This document shows positions 46,601-56,214 of a DNA stretch of 64,000 bases, piece by piece. The stretch spans positions 53,334,036 to 53,398,035 of the forward strand of contig OY804579.1 in assembly GCA_963680875.1 (NCBI GenBank), in the 5' to 3' direction. A model generated the notes under the pieces. It was not told the origin of the DNA, did not search any database, and saw only the letters and a list, made by a program, of their open reading frames with translations. The DNA comes from Bathymodiolus brooksi (lineage: Eukaryota > Mollusca > Bivalvia > Mytilida > Modiolidae). How positions within the stretch are numbered: position 1 is the first letter of the stretch; each line of letters begins with the position of its first letter. A program made the position numbers and the translations under genes.

Positions 46601-49600
46601 AGACCCCACCAAAAACACAACACAGAAAACTAAAAAGATGAACAACACGGACCCCACCAAAAACACAACACAGAAAACTAAAAAGATGAGCAACACGGAC
46701 CCCCCACCAAAAACACAACACAGAAAACTAAAAAGATGAGCAACACAGACACCACCAAAAACACAACACAGAAAACTAAAAAGATGAGCAACACAGACAC
46801 CACCAAAAACACAACACAGAAAACTAAAAAGATGATCAACACAGACACCACCAAAAACACAACACAGAAAACTAAAAAGATGAGCAACACGGACCCCACC
46901 AAAAACACAACACAGAAAACTAAAAAGATGAGCAACACGGACCCCCCACCAAAAACACAACACAGAAAACTAAAAAGATGAGCAACACAGACACCACCAA
47001 AAACACAACACAGAAAACTAAAAAGATGAGCAACACAGACACCACCAAAAACACAACACAGAAAACTAAAAAGATGATCAACACAGACACCACCAAAAAC
47101 ACAACACAGAAAACTAAAAAGATGAGCAACACGGACCCCACCAAAAACATAACACAGAAAACTAAAAAGATGAGCAACACGGATCCCACACCAAAAACAC
47201 AACACAGAAAACTAAAAAGATGAGCAACACGGACCCCACCAAAAACATAACACAGAAAACTAAAAAGATGAGCAACACGGATCCCACACCAAAAACACAA
47301 CACAGAAAACTAAAAAGATGAGCAACACGGACCCCACCAAAAACATAACACAGAAAACTAAAAAGATGAGCAACACGAACCCCACCAAAAACACAACACA
47401 GAAAACTAAAAAGATGAGCAACACGGACCCCACCAAAAACACAACACAGAAAGCCAAAAAGATGAACAACACGGACCCCACCAAAAACACAACACAGAAA
47501 ACTAAAAAGATGAGCAACACGGACCCCACCAAAAACACAACACAGAAAGCTAAAAAGATGAGCAACACGGACCCCCCCAAAAACACAACACAGAAAACTA
47601 AAAAGATGAGCAACACGGACCCCACCAAAAACATAACACAGAAAGCCAAAAAGATGAACAACACGGACCCCACCAAAAACACAACACAGAAAACTAAAAA
47701 GATGAGCAACACGGACCCCACCAAAAACACAACACAGAAAACTAAAAAGATGAGCAACACGGACCCCACCAAAAACACAACACAGAAAACTAAAAAGATG
47801 AGCAACACGGACCCCACCAAAAACACAACACAGAAAACTAAAAAGATGAGCAACACAGACCCCACCAAAAACACAACACAGAAAACTAAAAAGATGAGCA
47901 ACACAGACCCCACCAAAAACACAACACAGAAAACTAAAAAGATGAGCAACACGGACCCCACCAAAAACACAACACAGAAAACTAAAAAGATGAACAACAC
48001 GGACCCTACCAAAAACACAACACAGAAAACTAAAAAGATGAACAACACGGACCCCACCAAAAACACAACACAGAAAACTAAAAAGATGAACAACACGGAC
48101 CCCACCAAAAACACAACACAGAAAACTAAAAAGATGAGCAACACGGACCCCACCAAAAACACAACACAGAAAACTAAAAAGATGAGCAACACGGACCCCA
48201 CCAAAAACTGGGGATGAATCATGAAATTATGCAGTGTGACTGTACAATTTTCTGTAAAAAAAGAAAGCCTATACTACTATATTTGTTATTAATTTATATG
48301 TTCAGAATTTTCTTTCTTCAATGTGCTAATAATTATTTTATTTTACAGATTCCCCAACTAGATAATTTAAATATATCAAAGATACAGTTAACAGAACCAA
48401 AGACTACAGGTGGAAGATGGCAATACATTATTGGTTTAGTAGGAAAACCGTCTGCTGGTAAATCAACATTTTTCAATGCAGCTACCAAAATGGACTTGGC
48501 AAAAACGGCTGCTCATCCATTTACAACAATAGAACCTAATATTGGTAAAGCTTTCTACTCAATTGTCTGCCCTTGCCATGACCTTAGTTTAACTTTATGC
48601 GATGCGGCATATGGACATGATTTTAGAGGTGACCGGAACATACCTGTTCTTTTGAAAGATGTAGCAGGACTGGTTCCTGGTGCATGGGAGGGTAAAGGCA
48701 AGGGTAACAGATTTTTAAATGATTTATTAGATGCCGATGTTTTAATTCACATTATTGACATTTCGGGTACGACCAATGAAAAAGGGGAGGAAGTAGAGGA
48801 CTATGACCCAATTCAAGATGTCACATGGTTGTATCAAGAACTTCATCAGTGGATTTTTCAAAATGTGTGGAATAAATGGGACAATATTGTTAGAAAACCA
48901 ATGAAATTAATAGACATGTTTACTGGTTACCATGCCAATAGGGCTACTATTCATACAGCTCTGAGTAATGCTGGAATTAAAGAAAGGTAAATAGGTACTT
49001 CTGTGTTAATTTTGTTTATTTGGTACAAGTTTACTTGGTATATAGTCAAACCTGCCTTAAAGGGCACCTCTATAATATAGTAAATCACTGTCTTTAAAGG
49101 ACAGTCTCATTTTTCTCATTAATAAATAGTGCAAATAATTTTAACCTGCATATAAAGGTTCCCTTGAGTGCCCTTTATATACAGACTTGACTAATTAAAT
49201 TGTCATAGGTCTCAAATATGAATAAAATGACTATTCACAGAAACTTACGTAATGGAACCTAAACTATACATGAATAACCAAGTGAGCCTCTAGTTCTCAG
49301 TAACAATACTAAGTTAAATCCCATATACAGTTTGATGATGTATGTTGCAGTCAAGTATGTCACCTGTCCTTGATCTCATTTTCATTATTATGTCTATTTT
49401 TTGATAATAGTACACAACAGATCATCTACAATTTATCAAAACATCTATCTGTGAATGTACATTATTATATTAGTCAGCCACTACTTATGTAACCATGACC
49501 ATATTTTTACACTATATAGTTAAACACTAATGAAGAGCGGATTCAGTCCTCGAATTGAAAATTTGAATATTCTGGTCCAAATCAAATTCTTGAATTTATT

Positions 49601-52600
49601 TTTTATATATATATAAATAAAAAACTGAAAAATATACTGGTCTGAACAAAGTTTTACTGGTCTTGGATCGGATGACCGATGCTCATCGTGAGGAATGCTG
49701 AATCGTGCATAGGCTCACAACAAAGTGTGATAAATTTGTACCTTAAGTGTAAAAGTATACTAGATATTGATGCTGTGTGATTTTCTACAAGAACTCTGAC
49801 TTCTTTCACTACTAATCTTAATCACCACAATATAGTGATGTAAATCAATGAGGATAGGAAACCCTTTACCGTCAAGTGTCAAATAATGAGGATAGGAAAC
49901 CCTTTACCGTCAAGCGTCAAATGTCCTTATTTTTTTTATTACTGTCACCTTCATATAGAACTGAAATTTTCATTGTTATTTGTCAATCCTGTTTTTTTTT
50001 TAGCTACCTCAAGTATTTTATTGAAAGAAAATTTATTTCTGAAATTAGAATATGATAAAAACCTTTATGTTTGCTCTTTCAGTATGATGCTTAGAAGTTG
50101 AACTGTGAAACAGAAATCATTGTGACTTTTGTTTGTTTGGCAATAGATAAATTACCTTTTGTCAAAGTGTGCATCAAGAAATTATGAAATAATATCATAC
50201 ATATGCCTGCATGATGTCAGGTGTTAATCATAGTATACTCTCTAAAACTGCACTGACCTGATGAACCTTATTTGCCAATGTACTGTAATAACTTACTTAT
50301 ATTTCATTAACATACATGTAGATTATTTCATTGTGAGCCATGCTCGAGGGTTGGGATCCCATTAGCCAGTTTAACACTGCCACAATTTTATGCCTGTCCC
50401 AATCCAGGGCCTGGATTTCCAATGCCACACGTAGTGGCCATTTTTGTGTTTGATTGTTTGAGGGGGAGAGGTAGTTGTTCATTTTGTTGATATTTGTAGA
50501 ATTTTTACTATCACCATTTAAACTTTCTTTTCATTATATAGCATTATGATTGTGATTAACATTACTGTATTAATTGATTTACATTTTATTTAAGTTTTCT
50601 ACATTCCATTTTATAGTGAACTTGCTTGTCTACCAGATTGGAAAGAAGATGTTTTGCACAATATTATTGATCACTTTTTAAGACTACGATTTCCCATGTT
50701 ATTGGTATTAAATAAAGCTGACCTCCCGACCTCTGAACTCAATATTAACAGGTAAGACATATACATAAGCAATAATAAGTCGATGACTGATATTTTTTTT
50801 AGAGTATCGTGTAATAGGAGATTGTTTAAGACTGAATTATATTCATAATGACTATTGAAACCAAACTTATACTGTTAACATTTAGAAAAGATCTATTAAA
50901 ACTTCTGGTTAAATCTAAGCATTTAAATGTAGTTTCCATACCATTAATTCATTTCTATTGTTCAGATTCAAATCAGATTATTTAATTTTCTCCAGCTTTT
51001 CAGCTCTGCAAGGGATGTTTGCTACATCTGCGGAATGAGTGAAATACACAAATCACCCTCGGAGAAATAAATGAGTGCCTCTCGAATGCAGAGTGGTTGT
51101 CGGTGGTCTATTTTATTGCAGAATTTTCTGACGCTGTCTATTGTCAATATAGAAAAAAGTTTCTTCCCAAAGGCCTACCCCAGAGACACATTTTTACCTG
51201 CATGATTTATTGCTTATAAACTCGTTATTGTCATGAATATAGCTGAAATATTTTTCACATGATGTTAAAGCACAACAATCAAATAATGAAATCTACAGAA
51301 TGAATACAAATTGATTTTTTTCTCATCGATTAAGTTTTTCAATCCAATTAAAAATAGATATCTGCGCTTGCTCCCTATTTTTAGCCGAGTTGCAACGAAG
51401 TTGCAGTCGGCTTATGTTTTGGCGAAAGGTGGGCGTATGTTAGCCTATCTTCATTAACACGATAGCGCTCTTAGTTTTTGGCCGATCAACATAATGTTTG
51501 GTAGGAAGCATTATTACACTATTATTTAGAGCGAGTTCGAAATTCAGATTAATCTATTGTTTTTTTCTTGTAAAATCATGTTTTTTTATAGAAAAAGTAC
51601 ATATTTTGAGAATTATCTTCGTTAACGCGATAGTGTTCTTAGTTTTTGGCTGATCAACGTAATTTTTGGTAGGAAGCATTATTACACTATTATTGAGAGC
51701 GAGTTCGAAATTCAGATTAATCTATTGTTTTTTTCTTGTAAAATCATGGTTTTTTATAGAAAAAGTACACATTTTGAGAATTACACATTTCTCTGAAACT
51801 ACAAAAGATAGAAACTTAATATTTGGTATGGGTGGAGATGCCAATGTGAAGTTGTGCATTCAACATTTTTATCCCCGGGGCTCAGCCCCACCCCGCTGGG
51901 AAATCTGTTTTAAAAAATGTGACCGAGATCCCCACCCTAAACCATATATATTTATGATCAGGAATTAAATGCATTATAGCTCAGGCCCCAGGGTCATACC
52001 CCACCCCCTACCTGAAGTGAACTTTTTAATGGTTGAGATCCCCACCCCTAAACCATATATATTTATGATCAGGGTGACTAGGCAAATTAAATGCCTTATA
52101 GTTCAGGCCCCGGGGGGTTATGCCCCACCCCCTACCTGAAGTGAACTTTTTAATGGTTGATATCCCCACCCCTAAACCATATATATTTATGATCAGGGTG
52201 ACTAGGCAAATTAAATGCCTTATAGTTCAGGCCCGGGGGGTCATACCCCACCCCCTACCTGAAGTGAACTTTTTAATGATTGAGATCCCCACCCCTAAAC
52301 CATATATATTTATGATCAGGGTGACTAGGCAAATTAAATGCCTTATAGCTCAGGCCCTGGGTGTCATACCCCACCCCCTACCTGAAGTGAACTTTTTAAT
52401 GGTTGAGATCCCCACCCTTAAACCATATATTTATTCTTTATTTTCTTACTTATTTATAAAACAAGACCAAATGATTATGACTTGCAACTCGGCTGTTGCA
52501 TCTCTGATGCTTTCTCGATTTTTTATCAGTTGTTTACTAGTCACTGTGTGGGAGATCTAAAAAGGCTCCTTTATGGGTCATGTAAGGAGTCAACATGAAT

Positions 52601-55600
52601 ACATTTGGTGTCTATCTGGTGCATTGCAAAGTGCATATGCTTGTCTTGTCTGCAGGATTTTGTGGAAGAGTCACTGATTGGTCAATTTAGCATGCATTCA
52701 TGTTGACTCCTGGTGCTACCCATAAAGGAGTGTTTTTGATCTCCCACAGAACGACTAGTAAACAACCAATCGAAAATAGGCAGCAAGTGTGGAGATCTAA
52801 TTTTAATTAAATTGACTAAGTTTGAAATTGTTTATCTCCCTTTGGCATGACTTTATTTAGCCTTATTAGTGGCACTTTTTTTTTTACCCCTCCTAAAATG
52901 GCTTATCGAGTGCTGAGTGCCATTGAACTTTGGAATTGTTTTCTAAACCATAAATTAAAAATAATTATGTTTCAAACTTTTAAGTTTACTTTTCACTAAA
53001 TTTGTCTGATTGCTTCTAAAAAAAATATTAGATAAAAGGCATAAAAAAATATATATTCCGGGAAATATTTTAGAAATTAAACATCTGTTTAAAGATGAAG
53101 ATGAAAATGATGAAGATGGTATAACTATGTTTCTCATTAGAGGAACAAAAATCCTATGGTGTATTTAACTTGTTGTTTGGGAAATATCCATGATTAGTAA
53201 AAGACATGTGTACATTAAATGAAGATCTTTTTATAGAAATTGCACAATAATGAATATTTAGGTAATGTAATTCACAGAATACAAGAAGAATTGCCTAATT
53301 ATCCTATGATACCAGTGAGTGCTAAAACAGAATGTGAAATACAGAAGCTTACTAAAGACAATGTGATAGAGTATAACCCTGGAGACTTAGTGATTCATAC
53401 AGACAATGTGATAGAGTATAACCCTGGAGACTTGGTGATTCATACAGACTGTGATAAACATGTAACTTATAGACCTGATATACAGAAATTACAACAGATA
53501 TTAACAAAGTAAGTTTATTGATATGCAGAGAAGGAAATATGACTGTGTCGAACACCCTTGGCCTTGGGAACCAATTTTTATAAGACAGCAAAAATAATTT
53601 GAGGTCAGATTATGATATGGCACTGTTTTTGTTGTCTAAGTTATAAACAGAAATTCAAATTAAAGAGATCAAATTTGCAAATGATCCAGATATCAAGACT
53701 TAATTTGATGTTTGGTTCAAACAGGGTTTATTTAGGGTTCTGTTTAGACAGGTTTCACCTGTAATTCCTTAATATACAGGAAAGTGTTTTATAAGTTATT
53801 GGAAGTTAAAGCTGTAGAATACAAATATCTTGTATTGAACTTTTACCACCTACAAACAGTTATTATTGTATGCTGGGGGGACGTCGTGGTTGTGATCGTA
53901 TGGTAGTTGGATTTACAACTACCTGTGCAATCAGTGCCTATCACCTCTAAAGTTGTGAGTTCAAATCCCACAGATGGGGGAGATGTACTTGATACACCAT
54001 TATGTGATAAAGTTTGTCAGTGATATGCGACAGGTCGGTGGTTTTCTCCGGGTAATCCGGATTCCTCCACCAATAAAACAGACTGCCACGATAAATAATT
54101 TCTTAAGAAGCCAAAATCTGTATATTTATAACAAAATCTTTTTGGGAATAATATATGAATGGTCCTAAAAATATTTCCTAATTGTATTCTGATCAGACAC
54201 CCAATATACCTTATAATTACATTTTGGTAAACATAAGCATTTTCTTCTTGGAAACTACTGGGTGAACATTTTAAAGGATTGACCATTTGGTGAACCCCAT
54301 TAGAATTTGTGATTTTTGTGTGGATTCAAAAATCAACAGTGCCACCAGAGCAATTTTATTGACTGAGTCTGAAAACTCTATTGATCAAAAACTACTAATT
54401 TTTTTTTTATAAAGGGTGAATGATCCTGTGGTGGTTCTTTACAAAATGCATAATTTTTTGTGTTAATGGGAAATTCAAGATAGCCGAGCACGGGACCATA
54501 AAAATATATTTCTCTGTTACTATGAAACCATTTAAAATGAAACTTGGCTTGAAGTTGAAATTGGTTAGATGGTCTTCTACAAAATCTGCATTTTTTATGC
54601 TGATCAGAAATCTAAGATGTATAATTAGGTGAGCAAGACAATGTTCAGGTGGCTCAGCTTCTAGTTGTAAAATGACACTTTTTGTTTCAGGCATGGTTCA
54701 ACAAATGTGTTGGAAGCATTAAGACAAGCTGTAAAGTTAAAGGAACCAGTCTATGCCTTTCCTGTCCAGTGTTTAGATACATTTCACTCATTGGGAAAAC
54801 AAAGTCATAATGATTGTAAAGTTCTTCATGATTGTTTATTATTGAAGCCTGGGACTACCGTGGACGAGTTGTACAAAGTCATGTGTCATTATCCTACTAA
54901 TCTGTTGACAGGAGATTTTGTGAGAGCTGAGGTTAGAAATTCTTCTCATATATCTAGTCTCAACTTAACCCTGAATAAAACTATGCAATTGTTTATCTTT
55001 CTGCATATAGGTACTGTTAAATATCTGAAGTGAGCTGAAATATGAAGGTTTGCTTTGCAAGTGAACTTTAGCAAAATCCATTCCAAGAAAGTTGGGTAAT
55101 ATTTATGTTGCATTCTAGACTTCTGATTTTAAGGCTTTAAAGTAATGAATTGTGTGTATAGCCTGATTACAAATTAGGAAGTGATTTGAAAGTGGTGTTA
55201 AACACCCTAATCCTAACCTTATCACCACTATAGTTGTGAGTGTGATTTCTGTCTGTAGCAAAGTGTACTCGAAATGTAATAATAAATTTTGTCAGTGACA
55301 GGTCTGTGGTTTTCTTTGTAGCCTCCACTTTCTTCCACCAATAAAAATGATCGCCACCCTATAACTGAAATCCTGTTGAATGTGGCATCAACCACTCAAA
55401 ATTCATTTCTTCATCCTTGAAATTGTCATATTATTTTAATATCTTTCTATCACCTTTTTTTGGATGATGCCTGTTGCATACATTAAACAATTCAAAACAT
55501 CACAGATTTCTTCATAAAACTGATACACCTTAAATTTGGAAATTAGATACAAACCAAAACAGTTGTGAAAAGTTGATATTTCAAATATTTATCAAAGCGA

Positions 55601-56138
55601 AACATATGTTAGGGGTCGTCGTGATCGTATGGTAGTTAGATTTACAACTACCTATGCAATTAGTGCCTATCACCACTAACGTTGTGAGTTTGAATCCCAC
55701 TCAGATGAGGTGTGTTTGATGCTGGTTGGTTTTCTTCGGGTACTCTGATTTCCTCAACCAATAAAACTGACCACCACGATATAATTGAAATATTGTTGAA
55801 AGTGGTATTAAACACATACCCCCCCCCCCCCCCCCCATAGCACTTATTAAACGATTATTTAAAATCATTAGTTGTCTCAGTATATTATAATCTAAATACT
55901 GTTATTGAAAAACAAAATATATTTGGATGTTCAAAATGGAATCTAGTACTGTGTGGTGTAATGAAGATGGGGAACATATTTCACAATCATTTCATACTTA
56001 TATCAGAATATAAAAATATGTTGATTTTTTTTTCAGACAATTGTCGAAAAAGAAAAGAAGAGACCTGTCAAGAAAGATGAAGTCATGACAATAAGTAATC
56101 GTATTATCAAAATAATGACTACCAAGAGATCGTCATGA
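37556..56138 (+). CDS. RWD-domain / Ygr210-type Obg-family GTPase fusion
   Basis: Eight coding exons: 37556-37622, 39208-39270, 44587-44828, 48349-48986, 50617-50751, 53278-53508, 54691-54931 and 56037-56138. They total 1,719 nt, about 572 residues, with all phases consistent. Residues 1-112 are an RWD domain ([48 protein letters not shown]). The GTPase has P-loop GKPSAGKS (156-163), PFTTIEPN (181-188), [20 protein letters not shown] (228-247), NKAD (369-372) and SAK (396-398). The C-terminus carries the TGS-like [16 protein letters not shown] and GDFVRAE. Obg/YchF proteins are ribosome- and translation-linked GTPases; RWDD1-type RWD proteins partner the related DRG GTPases. NKAD predicts GTP specificity, unlike OLA1. 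The glycine-rich box after DVAG and the C-terminal layout fit Ygr210. Fungal Ygr210 is about 410 residues and, as I recall it, lacks the RWD part. Cellular role is inferred. Confidence 0.85.
37630..39205. other. intron with dispersed repeats
   Basis: Holds a reverse SINE fragment (about 37835-37890), a TA microsatellite (about 37966-37991), a copy of the GGACAGGTACAAAA repeat (37905-38360) with a doubled CTGCACAGATTGGCTTCTAC, and a Penelope-like tail (38775-39030). Confidence 0.55.
38775..39030 (-). mobile_element. Penelope-like element 3'-tail fragment
   Basis: Shares GGTAGGCAGTTCCTGCTCCA and TACAAAACACTACACA with 56215-56640 and 59165-59890; contains a 12-base G run. Confidence 0.6.
39208..39270 (+). 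CDS. GTPase fusion exon 2 (RWD)
   Basis: A 63-bp phase 1-1 exon between a long T tract ending TATAG and donor CCAG|GTGAGT. It encodes [20 protein letters not shown], the second beta strand of the RWD fold. Confidence 0.78.
39275..40640. other. intron, no feature seen
   Basis: AT-rich non-coding DNA; no repeat family identified. Confidence 0.35.
40650..40830. repeat. irregular CTAAAATCTAAAAC repeats
   Basis: AAATCTAAAA-type phrases recur about nine times. They lie just beyond the 3' end of the minus-strand LINE and could be its degenerate tail or a separate simple repeat. Confidence 0.45.
40888..42763 (-). pseudogene. LINE (non-LTR) reverse transcriptase ORF, 5'-truncated and frameshifted
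   Basis: Reverse transcriptase of a non-LTR retrotransposon. Going down the minus strand: [17 protein letters not shown] (about 42745-42695), [14 protein letters not shown] with the first catalytic Asp, [20 protein letters not shown], and CADDIALLS, a Cys in place of the usual Tyr in the YADD box. The frame breaks near 41990 and resumes with the thumb-like region, a C-x2-C-x8-H-x4-C zinc knuckle ([18 protein letters not shown]) and a second break near 41140. At least two frameshifts make it dead. The endonuclease end is missing. Clade not assignable by eye. Confidence 0.85.
42764..43084 (+). pseudogene. CXC-type cysteine-rich C-terminal fragment, probably from a transposon
   Basis: An open frame to TAG at 43082. 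It encodes [20 protein letters not shown], then [14 protein letters not shown] and a metal-binding-like run of cysteines ([20 protein letters not shown], then [15 protein letters not shown]), closing with an acidic tail. The CxCxxxC...CxxC pattern resembles tesmin/TSO1-like CXC modules. I recall it as the C-terminus of repetitive invertebrate proteins, but the element type is unknown. It is fused head-on to the truncated LINE at about 42763. No start or acceptor found, so a fragment. Confidence 0.55.
43132..43429. mobile_element. MITE with GGGAACGGCCATTTAACTTG ends
   Basis: Left end GGGAACGGCCATTTAACTTG is mirrored by CAAGTTAAATGGTCGGTCCC on the right, and the inner sides mirror too (GGGGTTATGGTTTTTT / AAAAAACCATAACCCC). 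TTA flanks both sides. A 19-base C run is inside the right arm (43389-43407). Confidence 0.72.
43508..43654 (-). mobile_element. SINE family 1 fragment
   Basis: Tail and central part only: TATGGTGTTTAGCCCCACTT to TTTATCACATAATGTCG. Confidence 0.6.
43660..44580. other. intron, no feature seen
   Basis: Very AT-rich. A loosely repeated phrase TTCTTCCAATTTTAATGCA / CATCCAATTTTAATGCA recurs here and at 62240-62660, suggesting an unnamed dispersed repeat. Confidence 0.4.
44587..44828 (+). CDS. GTPase fusion exon 3 (RWD core, linker)
   Basis: 242 bp, entering in phase 1 and leaving in phase 0. It carries the hallmark RWD motif [12 protein letters not shown] and [19 protein letters not shown]. The donor is GAAGAG|GCAAGT, the consensus for the minor GC-AG intron class. 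No in-frame GT donor precedes the stop a few codons on. Confidence 0.8.
44835..45700. other. intron, left part
   Basis: Contains a copy of the dispersed repeat (44990-45180: TTCCACCAATATCAACAAAC, CCTGTACAGATTCACTTCCA) and nothing else recognised. Two short inverted phrases (CCAGTCCAATA / TATTGGACTGG) lie at 45483 and 45590. Confidence 0.45.
45705..48225 (-). mobile_element. Penelope-like 3' tail expanded into a 48-bp minisatellite
   Basis: The left edge (45708-45810: GAGAAAACCGGAGGGGCAAT, GGACAATACAGAGGCACTGG, CACAGGACGAAGACAAAC) is the terminal part of the retroelement tail. The right edge resumes with AAAAACTGGGGATGAA, matching AAAAACCGGGGATGAACTC at 59345. Between them a segment of the same tail is repeated about 50 times. 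Confidence 0.75.
45790..48210 (+). repeat. 48-bp minisatellite, about 50 copies
   Basis: Unit GATGAGCAACACGGACCCCA, CCAAAAACACAACACAGAAA, ACTAAAAA. Because 48 is a multiple of three, several frames stay open on both strands (up to 337 codons). These repetitive frames are not genes. A five-unit block of about 242 bp is duplicated at 46698-46939 and 46940-47181, and a two-unit block of about 98 bp at 47125-47320. It lies inside the GC-AG intron. Confidence 0.93.
48349..48986 (+). CDS. GTPase fusion exon 4 (G1-G3)
   Basis: 638 bp, acceptor TTATTTTACAG, donor GAAAG|GTAAAT in phase 2. It holds the P-loop [12 protein letters not shown], the switch region [11 protein letters not shown] and the G3 box DVAGLVPGA with the glycine/lysine-rich loop, then [13 protein letters not shown]. 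Confidence 0.92.
48990..50290. other. intron
   Basis: Carries the second copy of the 4845-5035 dispersed repeat (49045-49200, inverted) and a short duplication of GAGGATAGGAAACCCTTTAC (about 49850 and 49890). No exon seen. Confidence 0.5.
50330..50520 (-). repeat. dispersed repeat with CCTGTCCCAATCCAGGGCC, inverted copy
   Basis: Reverse relative of 25750-25950 (AATCCAGGTCCTGGTTTAGG there). Confidence 0.45.
50617..50751 (+). CDS. GTPase fusion exon 5 (G4)
   Basis: 135 bp, phase 2-2, acceptor TTTTATAG, donor AACAG|GTAAGA. It encodes [18 protein letters not shown] with the guanine-specificity box NKAD. Confidence 0.92.
50760..51380. other. intron
   Basis: A SINE-like tail (ATATAGCTGAAATATTTTTC) lies near 51238. 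No exon: the short frame after the acceptor-like TTTTCTCCAG at 50994 does not fit the phase or family. Confidence 0.45.
51384..52500. mobile_element. AGCCGAGTTGCAACG element with tandem units
   Basis: The left end AGCCGAGTTGCAACGAAGTT forms a hairpin with the following GCAGTCGGCT, and the right end has TTGCAACTCGGCT. The inside has a duplicated 180-bp block (GTAGGAAGCATTATTACACT at 51510 and 51668) and 4-5 units of about 121 bp with ACCATATATATTTATGATCA and CCCCACCCCCTACCTGAAG. Open frames are repeat by-products. Confidence 0.65.
52515..52785. mobile_element. inverted-repeat element, about 270 bp
   Basis: TTTACTAGTCACTGTGTGGG and CCTTTATGGGT...GGAGTCAACATGAAT are mirrored at 52675-52770 (ATTCATGTTGACTCC, ACCCATAAAGG, CTCCCACAG, CTAGTAAACAA). 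Confidence 0.65.
53278..53508 (+). CDS. GTPase fusion exon 6 (G5 plus duplicated segment)
   Basis: 231 bp. The acceptor ATTCACAG is chosen because its A completes the split AG|A arginine codon and leads into [20 protein letters not shown]. The upstream alternative at 53236 would break the frame. SAK is the G5 box. The segment [15 protein letters not shown] is present twice in a row. Donor AA|GTAAGT. Confidence 0.85.
53357..53446 (+). repeat. 45-bp in-frame tandem duplication inside exon 6
   Basis: Units 53357-53401 and 53402-53446 differ at one base (TTA versus TTG, both Leu). They add 15 residues just after the G5 box. Confidence 0.95.
53878..54096 (+). mobile_element. tRNA-derived SINE, family 1
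   Basis: GGACGTCGTGGTTGTGATCG head, GTTGTGAGTTCAAATCCCAC B-box region; the tail is cut at CCACGATAAATAA. Confidence 0.7.
54100..54688. other. intron, no exon seen
   Basis: Contains phrases reminiscent of the 21-23 kb element (CAAGATAGCC, TGGTCTTCTACAAAATCT near 54470-54620), probably a degenerate copy. Confidence 0.4.
54691..54931 (+). CDS. GTPase fusion exon 7 (TGS-like region)
   Basis: 241 bp, acceptor TTTTTGTTTCAG, leaving in phase 0 at GCTGAG|GTTAGA, a weak donor. It encodes [20 protein letters not shown] and YAFPVQ, then [16 protein letters not shown] and LTGDFVRAE, matching the C-terminal layout of Ygr210 proteins. Confidence 0.85.
55185..55400 (+). mobile_element. degenerate SINE, family 1
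   Basis: TCACCACTATAGTTGTGAGT, CTCCACTTTCTTCCACCAAT and the tail ATAACTGAAATCCTGTTGAA. Confidence 0.5.
55612..55836 (+). mobile_element. SINE family 1 ending in poly-C
   Basis: GGGGTCGTCGTGATCGTATG head to GTTGAAAGTGGTATTAAACA tail, followed by an 18-base C run (55819-55836). Confidence 0.65.
56037..56138 (+). CDS. GTPase fusion exon 8 (C-terminus)
   Basis: Acceptor GATTTTTTTTTCAG, phase 0, 33 codons then TGA. It encodes a lysine-rich [11 protein letters not shown] followed by NRIIKIMT, fitting the last strand of a TGS-type fold. Confidence 0.75.
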   Translation, partial: TIVEKEKKRPVKKDEVMTISNRIIKIMTTKRSS

Positions 56139-56214
56139 CAACAAATTATTGTATAATCAGAATAGATACTACAAATAGCTCATTGTTTTAAATAATTTTT
56201 CCCTGAATATTGTG

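Noticed and set aside
45708..48222. Several long open frames (up to 337 codons) on both strands
   Set aside because: They are by-products of a 48-bp tandem repeat inside an intron and have no non-repetitive coding sequence.
50994..51040. An extra GTPase exon after TTTTCTCCAG
   Set aside because: The frame stops quickly, does not fit the neighbouring phases and has no family similarity.
53237..53277. Coding extension of GTPase exon 6 upstream to the acceptor at 53236
   Set aside because: It would enter in the wrong phase relative to exon 5; the acceptor at 53277 restores phase and matches the family.
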